Assembly: GCA_016716465.1 (NCBI GenBank) | Contig: JADJWH010000001.1 | Span: 744,001 to 808,000 of the forward strand | Source of the DNA: Gammaproteobacteria bacterium | GTDB taxonomy: Bacteria; Pseudomonadota; Gammaproteobacteria; SZUA-140 | Length of the DNA stretch: 64,000 nt | Direction: 5' to 3' | Shown here: piece by piece, positions 59,053 to 64,000 of the stretch | Layout of the letters: the number at the start of each line of letters is the position of its first letter | How positions within the stretch are numbered: position 1 is the first letter of the stretch | The notes under the pieces: generated by a model | What the model was told of the DNA's origin: nothing | The model's input: the letters and a program-made list of their open reading frames with translations, nothing else | The model's database searches: none | Translations under genes and position numbers: made by a program

Positions 59053-60195
59053 TCAGACCGCTACGAGCACCAGTTGCATCGCCTTTTCCAGTGACTTGCG
59101 CCGGGTGTGGAAATGCGGTGAGAAACGGATCCCGCCGCCGCGCATGGCGCAGATGACACCTTGATCACGCAGGATCTGGTACAGCCCCGCAGTGGGCAGG
59201 GCGCGGTGCCGGAAGGTCACGATACCCGAGCGGCGGCCCGGATCCCGCACCGAGAGCAACTCCAGGCTGTCCGGATTATCATCAATAACTTCAATCAAAT
59301 AAGAACTATTGTTCAGAATCATTCTTGATACAGTCTTCAGGCCGATCTCAAGTAGCAGGGAAAGACTTGCCTCCAGGGCATGAATGCCGAGCAGATTCGG
59401 GCTGCCGCATTCAAAACGGCGCGCGAAACGGGCGGGACTCCAGTCGGCGCGCGCGTAATCGCCCATCGCCTCGACCATGTGCCAACCGAACTGCCTCAAG
59501 ATAATCCGTTCGCGCAGTTCGGGGCGCACGTAGAACAGCGCGACGCCTTCCGGCCCTAGCATCCACTTATGGCCGTCAGCGGCGACGAAATCGGCCTGTA
59601 TGGCCTCGAGGTCGAACTCAATCGCACCCAGGCTCTGGATCGCATCGACACAGAACAGGATCCCGTGCCGGCGACAGAATTCACCGATCCGTTCGAGGTC
59701 CATGCGCAGACCGGTGGCGTACTGGACCGAACTCACCGCGATCAGGCGGGTGCGCTGATCGACGCACCTGAACAGCAGCTCTTCCGGCGGCGTCACACCA
59801 TCGAGCGCAGCCTGGCGCAACTCCACGCCCTGTGGAGCCAGGGATTGCCATACGACGCGGTTGGAAGGAAACTCCTGGTCGGTGGTCACGATGTTGTCAC
59901 CGTCGCGCCAGGACAGGCCATGGGCGACCACGGAGAGGCCTTCCGAGGTATTCTTCAGGAGAGCGATATCCTCCGGCATCGCGCCCTGAATCAGCCGGCA
60001 CAGAGACTGACGCAGATTCGCTTCCGTGCGCAACCAGCCCTCATAGGTAGTCACGCCGCAGGCATGACTCTCCTCCGCGAATCGCGTCACCGCGGCGACG
60101 GCGCGCCTGGGCCAGGGCGCCACACCGGCATGATTCAGGTGAATACAACGGTCTTGCGGCGGAAATTCCGCCGCGATAACCCGATCGATCTCCAT
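59053..60195 (-). CDS. Class V aminotransferase-fold PLP enzyme
   Basis: A 380-residue protein of the cysteine-desulfurase/isopenicillin-epimerase-like group. Visible features are HLNHAGVAPWPRRAV near the N-terminus, LKNTSEGLSVVAHGL, ISSVQYATG, CVDAIQSLGAIEFDL (PLP-ring Asp) and the Schiff-base Lys in ADGHKWMLGPEG. The substrate is not identified. ATG 60195 is chosen; the open frame extends 66 residues upstream but overlaps the neighbouring kinase gene. No conserved partner gene in view. Confidence 0.85.
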   Translation of the reverse strand: MEIDRVIAAEFPPQDRCIHLNHAGVAPWPRRAVAAVTRFAEESHACGVTTYEGWLRTEANLRQSLCRLIQGAMPEDIALLKNTSEGLSVVAHGLSWRDGDNIVTTDQEFPSNRVVWQSLAPQGVELRQAALDGVTPPEELLFRCVDQRTRLIAVSSVQYATGLRMDLERIGEFCRRHGILFCVDAIQSLGAIEFDLEAIQADFVAADGHKWMLGPEGVALFYVRPELRERIILRQFGWHMVEAMGDYARADWSPARFARRFECGSPNLLGIHALEASLSLLLEIGLKTVSRMILNNSSYLIEVIDDNPDSLELLSVRDPGRRSGIVTFRHRALPTAGLYQILRDQGVICAMRGGGIRFSPHFHTRRKSLEKAMQLVLVAV

Positions 60196-60211
60196 GGCTC
60201 CGCCTCGAGTG

Positions 60212-63200
60212 CTAGTGCGACGCATCCGCCTGCTGTTTACGGCCGCCATAGGCCGCGGCGAAATCGGCGACCTGCATCTCAAGCCTGCGCAAACACAGGC
60301 CCGCGGCCTCGGAGCGTGCGTCGGCGGCGACCAGCCTCTCGGCCTCGATGACGGTGTTGGAAAGCTCGGAAATCCCGAAATAGCAGACCACACCCTTCAT
60401 CTCATGGATGATGGCGTGCAGGTCCTCGCCGGACTCGGGACGCAGGGCCTCCTTCAGACGCTCATTCAGGTTCTCCAGTGAAGTGACAAGCGCCGACTCC
60501 ATCCCCATGAAATTCTGAATCATTGCTTGCCCACTCGGCCTGCCGGGATCCATCGGCCGGACAGGGCGTATCGGGACCGGACTGCGCGGCGGTACCGGCG
60601 CTTCCGTCCGCGCGCTGCGGAGAGAATCGATCAGTTTCCACAACCTGTGCTCGTCGAGCGGCTTCAACAGACAGGCATCTATGCCATAGCGAACCAGATT
60701 TTCCGGGGTATCAAAAAAGATGTCGGCGGTCAGGGCGATGATCGGCACGGATCGATATTCAGGCCTCAGCGAACGAATGCGGCGTGCCGCCTCGCTGCCG
60801 TCCATTCCGGGAAGATGGATGTCCACGATCACCAGATCATAGGCCTGTTCACCGGCCCGCTCCAGCGCCGCCAGCCCATTGTCGGCCTGGGTAACGATCA
60901 GCCCGCGGGTCTCCAGCACCGCGGTGATCAGGGCGCGATTGAACTCGTTGTCCTCGGCGAGCAGCACGTGGACGCCTTCATAACGAGTGGCTTCCGAGAT
61001 CCCGTTTGACGGCTGTTGTCCCGGATACGCCACAGTCACTCCGAGCAGTTTGCCTACATTGTGGTAGAGGGCATCGCGCCGCACCGGCTTTTCCATCATG
61101 ATTGCCCGCCGGCCGACCAGCCTTTCCGCTTCGCCCATATCCTGGCGGTTCAACAACAGCAGCAACGGGGGCTCACCTTCAATACCTAGTATCCCCAGCA
61201 ATACATTCAGGCTGATCACGCCGGGAATCCCGTCGGTAATGCCGGCCCCCAGTATCAGAAGATCATAGGGCTCTCCCACCGCTTCAGCCTCATCGATCAT
61301 GGGTTTTATCTGGCAGCGCGAACGGGCCTGGTACAGATTCATCGACCACCCCAGCAGCAGGCTGCGCACCGCCCTCAAGGCGGGCTGATGATCGTCGTAC
61401 AGCAGAACCTTGCGACCACGGATTCCTTCATCGATAGCGAAATCATCCTGTACCGGCTGCCGCAGGCAATTGATGGTGAAATGGAAGCAGGATCCCTTCC
61501 CGGGTTCGCTCTCGGCGCCCAGTTCACCGCTCCATAGCTCGACCACCCGGGAAGCGATCGAGAGGCCCAGCCCGGTGCCGCCATAGCGGCGCGAGATGGA
61601 AGCATCTCCCTGGTGGAAGGGCGTGAAGATTCCATTCATCACTTCGCGCGGCATTCCGATCCCGGTATCCCTGACGCTCACCTCGATGAGAGCCCACTCC
61701 CCGGACATCTCCCGGACGGTGACGTGCACGTCGACGTATCCGGCCTCGGTAAACTTGATCGCATTGCTCAAAAGATTGAACAGCACCTGATTGATGCGAC
61801 CCGGATCACCGATGAGGCGCGTCGGCACATCGGAATCGAACCGCAACGAGAGCTCTATCCTCTTATTGCCGGTTTCGGCGCTCATCATGCTGATCACGTC
61901 CTCGAAATCCGTGCGCAGGTCGAATGAGACCTGCTCCAGATGCACCGTTCCGGATTCCAGCTTAGAAAAGCTCAGAATGTCGTCGATGATCCGCTTCAAC
62001 TGGCTCGATGCCTGTCCAATGATGCGCGCGCACTCATGAACCGCTTCGGTATTCGCGGCGGTGTTGAGGAGAGATTCGATTTTTGAGCTGTATCCGATGA
62101 TCGAACTCAACGGAGTCCTGATTTCATGGCTCATGTTGGCAAGGAACACACCCTTATTGTAGCCGGCATCAAGCGCTTCCTTGCGCGACTGGTCGAGCTC
62201 TCGGTTCTTCTCCTGCAGCGAGGTTATGGTGTTCGTCAGCTGCAGCGACAGCTTCTTGAACTCGGTGATATCCTGCAGCATACCGATCAGCCTCGGAGTG
62301 ACGACTTCGTTGGTCCTGATGTAACAATAGAACCAGTGATATGCTCCATCCCTGACCTGCCAGCGATATTCGAATTCATGATAGCCATCGACTTCGATGG
62401 AGGCCATGCCGTACAGGAATCCGTCCCTGTCTTCAGGATGCATTCTGTCGATCCATAACGCGGCGTCGTCCACGAATTCCTGCGCGTCAAATCCGGTGAG
62501 ATTCTTTACGCTCTGAGTCATGAATACGACCCTGCGGTTCCCGGTCGTCTCGGCGTGAAAGACGGCGACGGGCAGGGATTCGAGCAACAGCGAGAGTTTG
62601 TTGGTGGCATTTCTGACCTCCTCCTGCAACTGGGACTGGGAGGACTCCATCGCGGCGGCCATGTCGTTGAATCCGCTTTCCAGCGCACCGAGTTCGCCGC
62701 TGGACAGACAATCAACCCGCGTCTCGAATCTGCCCTTACGGATACCATCCACCGCGCGGCTCAGGCGCATGATCGGCCCGACAACACCTTTGCCCATCCA
62801 GAAGGCGAGCAGGGCGCAGAGCAGCGAGGACCCCAGGGTCAGCAGGACGATGTTCCGTACGATCTCCCGCTGGCGCGCCAAAGTGCCCGAGCGTGAGAGC
62901 CTCAGTTCGACCCGGCCGATGGTCGAATCCTGCGCCAGGCGTGAATTCGGATCCTCCCGGTATTGTTCCGCATTGTCAGAGATCATGATCCCAGAACGCT
63001 GGACCGGGGCCGTGAACAGCAACAACAGATGATCCTGCGGGATTTTGCCGGCGGTGTCGCCGCGCCAATCTGCGGCAACGGCATGCGCAACGGTTTTTCC
63101 ATCGGCATTCAGAATGGTCACGTCGTAGACGTCGTCTCCACCCGCGGCGATGTCGGCAAGCGCCGCGAGCTGTCTCGCATCTTCAGAAAACAGGGCAAAC

Positions 63201-63370
63201 TCGCTCTCTCGGGCCAGATGGCGCACCAGGACATCGCCACGCTCGCGGAGCGTGGTTTCGCTGTCCTGGATGCGAGTCCCCGCCAGGTAGGTGCCCAGAA
63301 TCAGGCTGATGATGAGCAGCGGCGTCAGGGTCAACAGCAGAATCCGCGTCCTGATGCTGATATTGATCAA
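60212..63370 (-). CDS. Hybrid sensor histidine kinase (PAS, two receivers, HPt), BarA-like layout
   Basis: 1052 residues starting at TTG 63370. Membrane segments 8-30 and about 172-191 flank a periplasmic sensor region. Next come HAMP (about 192-245), PAS/PAC (about 262-372), HisKA with His415 (NMSHEIRTPLSS), and HATPase with N536, DTGIGM and GGTGLGLSI. Receiver 1 (about 651-777) lacks the phospho-acceptor Asp (LLILGAGITDG), while receiver 2 (about 800-918) keeps Asp850 (VIVDIHLPGMDG). An HPt domain has His989 (HEMKG). Its start overlaps the stop of the binding-protein gene. Confidence 0.93.
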   Translation of the reverse strand: MINISIRTRILLLTLTPLLIISLILGTYLAGTRIQDSETTLRERGDVLVRHLARESEFALFSEDARQLAALADIAAGGDDVYDVTILNADGKTVAHAVAADWRGDTAGKIPQDHLLLLFTAPVQRSGIMISDNAEQYREDPNSRLAQDSTIGRVELRLSRSGTLARQREIVRNIVLLTLGSSLLCALLAFWMGKGVVGPIMRLSRAVDGIRKGRFETRVDCLSSGELGALESGFNDMAAAMESSQSQLQEEVRNATNKLSLLLESLPVAVFHAETTGNRRVVFMTQSVKNLTGFDAQEFVDDAALWIDRMHPEDRDGFLYGMASIEVDGYHEFEYRWQVRDGAYHWFYCYIRTNEVVTPRLIGMLQDITEFKKLSLQLTNTITSLQEKNRELDQSRKEALDAGYNKGVFLANMSHEIRTPLSSIIGYSSKIESLLNTAANTEAVHECARIIGQASSQLKRIIDDILSFSKLESGTVHLEQVSFDLRTDFEDVISMMSAETGNKRIELSLRFDSDVPTRLIGDPGRINQVLFNLLSNAIKFTEAGYVDVHVTVREMSGEWALIEVSVRDTGIGMPREVMNGIFTPFHQGDASISRRYGGTGLGLSIASRVVELWSGELGAESEPGKGSCFHFTINCLRQPVQDDFAIDEGIRGRKVLLYDDHQPALRAVRSLLLGWSMNLYQARSRCQIKPMIDEAEAVGEPYDLLILGAGITDGIPGVISLNVLLGILGIEGEPPLLLLLNRQDMGEAERLVGRRAIMMEKPVRRDALYHNVGKLLGVTVAYPGQQPSNGISEATRYEGVHVLLAEDNEFNRALITAVLETRGLIVTQADNGLAALERAGEQAYDLVIVDIHLPGMDGSEAARRIRSLRPEYRSVPIIALTADIFFDTPENLVRYGIDACLLKPLDEHRLWKLIDSLRSARTEAPVPPRSPVPIRPVRPMDPGRPSGQAMIQNFMGMESALVTSLENLNERLKEALRPESGEDLHAIIHEMKGVVCYFGISELSNTVIEAERLVAADARSEAAGLCLRRLEMQVADFAAAYGGRKQQADASH

Positions 63371-64000
63371 TTCTGCGCCCTCCAGGTTTCCGCCTGTTCC
63401 AGCTGTATCAGTGACTGGGTCAGGTACTGGCCCGTATGTACCCTGAGTTTGAGCGATCGGGCGACCGATTCATTGATCGCGATATTGAAATATTCGGGAT
63501 ACTGCGGGGAAGGGAGGGACCAGCTGTCGGAGCCCCTGTTCCCGGCCGCGAGCGCCGCCCGCAGCGCGATCTCTGCCGCCTGGCGTCCAACCTGTTCCGG
63601 ATCGGTATAGACCGCGCCCAGCGCGCCCGCATCGACAAAGGCCTTCGAAAACCCGATGACCGGGATCTCTTTCTGGTAGGCCATGTAGAGCAGCCATTTG
63701 GCGACATTCGGGGTCAAGGCATCGGCATCGGGAACCGCGAGTATCACATCATTCGTTCCAAGGATCCCCTTGATACCGTCGATCGGCTTGCTGGTCGCCG
63801 ATATGTCCATGGCGCGCAGGCTGAGCCTGCTGTTTGCCGCGGCCGTCTCGAGCGCATCCACCAGGTGCAGGGAACGTTTTCCGAGGATCACCCCGCAACG
63901 CCTGTGATGAGGCAGGGCAAGTTGAATGAAGCGGACCTGCCGGGCGATGGGCTGCTCGAGGTAAATGGCGGAAACCGGGCCCGCGTCCTGATCCGGATCG
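63367..64000 (-). CDS. ABC-type periplasmic substrate-binding protein (partial)
   Basis: The frame is open to the right edge, so the N-terminus and signal peptide lie outside. The visible 210 residues match the ABC transporter substrate-binding protein family related to TrpX: a domain with VSAIYLEQPIARQV and RCGVILGKRS, then DVILAVPDADALTPN, PVIGFSKAFVDAGALGAVY and EYFNIAINESVARSL. No permease or ATPase is beside it; instead it is fused by overlap (63367-63370) to the hybrid kinase, which suggests it senses a ligand for that kinase. A GTG at 63891 is internal, not the start. Confidence 0.8.
   Translation of the reverse strand, partial: DPDQDAGPVSAIYLEQPIARQVRFIQLALPHHRRCGVILGKRSLHLVDALETAAANSRLSLRAMDISATSKPIDGIKGILGTNDVILAVPDADALTPNVAKWLLYMAYQKEIPVIGFSKAFVDAGALGAVYTDPEQVGRQAAEIALRAALAAGNRGSDSWSLPSPQYPEYFNIAINESVARSLKLRVHTGQYLTQSLIQLEQAETWRAQN

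Overview
The window is chromosomal DNA from a gammaproteobacterium outside the Enterobacterales, GC-rich by eye. Both ends are conserved core-gene neighbourhoods in the order usual for that class: (tyrA)-aroA-cmk-rpsA-ihfB-lapA-lapB-pyrF at 0-7 kb, and rne / rluC-HAD phosphatase-sppA-maf-yceD-rpmF-plsX-fabH-fabD-fabG-acpP-fabF-pabB-pabC-mltG-tmk-holB-pilZ-tatD at 39-59 kb. I saw no rRNA, tRNA, CRISPR array or intact transposase. I cannot name the genus.

From 7.4 to 38.9 kb lies a large surface-glycan locus. It opens with a Wzz-type chain-length protein, GDP-mannose/GDP-L-fucose genes (manC, gmd, fcl), heptose genes (gmhB, gmhA) and an APS kinase/SLC13 permease pair. An EPS-type MarR regulator (16.9 kb) then begins a block with two P-loop kinase-like proteins, a flippase (wzx), methyltransferases, glycosyltransferases and a polymerase (wzy). 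A GC-rich second half follows with glycosyltransferases, an asparagine-synthase-like amidotransferase, epimerases and a wbpV-wbpL-wbpM-like trio. galU and a second Wzz paralogue close the locus. The logic is Wzx/Wzy-dependent O-antigen or exopolysaccharide synthesis: WbpL-like initiation on undecaprenyl phosphate, extension by four other glycosyltransferases, flipping, polymerisation and length control. About 18.8-25.2 kb is clearly AT-richer than its surroundings, as expected of an exchanged O-antigen cassette.

The right end (59.0-64.0 kb, minus strand) has a class V aminotransferase and a two-gene sensory operon: an ABC-type periplasmic binding protein (cut by the window end) and a 1052-residue hybrid histidine kinase.

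The most unusual feature is a family of short repeats. Tandem 7-bp units stand as inverted arms around a short core in many intergenic gaps (110-176, 10101-10168, 13363-13515, 14097-14168, 43904-44158, 45234-45398, 48911-49041, 50040-50103). Single arms are embedded in frame in aroA, manC and fcl. One pair of arms (11285-11312 and 11741-11768) encloses a frameshifted four-helix-bundle (23S rRNA intervening-sequence type) gene, so these arms may bound a mobile or once-mobile element. A second family, the palindrome GGGGACAGATTT/AAATCTGTCCCC, occurs in aroA and in three intergenic places. The heptamer elements appear absent from the 14.2-43.9 kb stretch that holds the glycan cassette.
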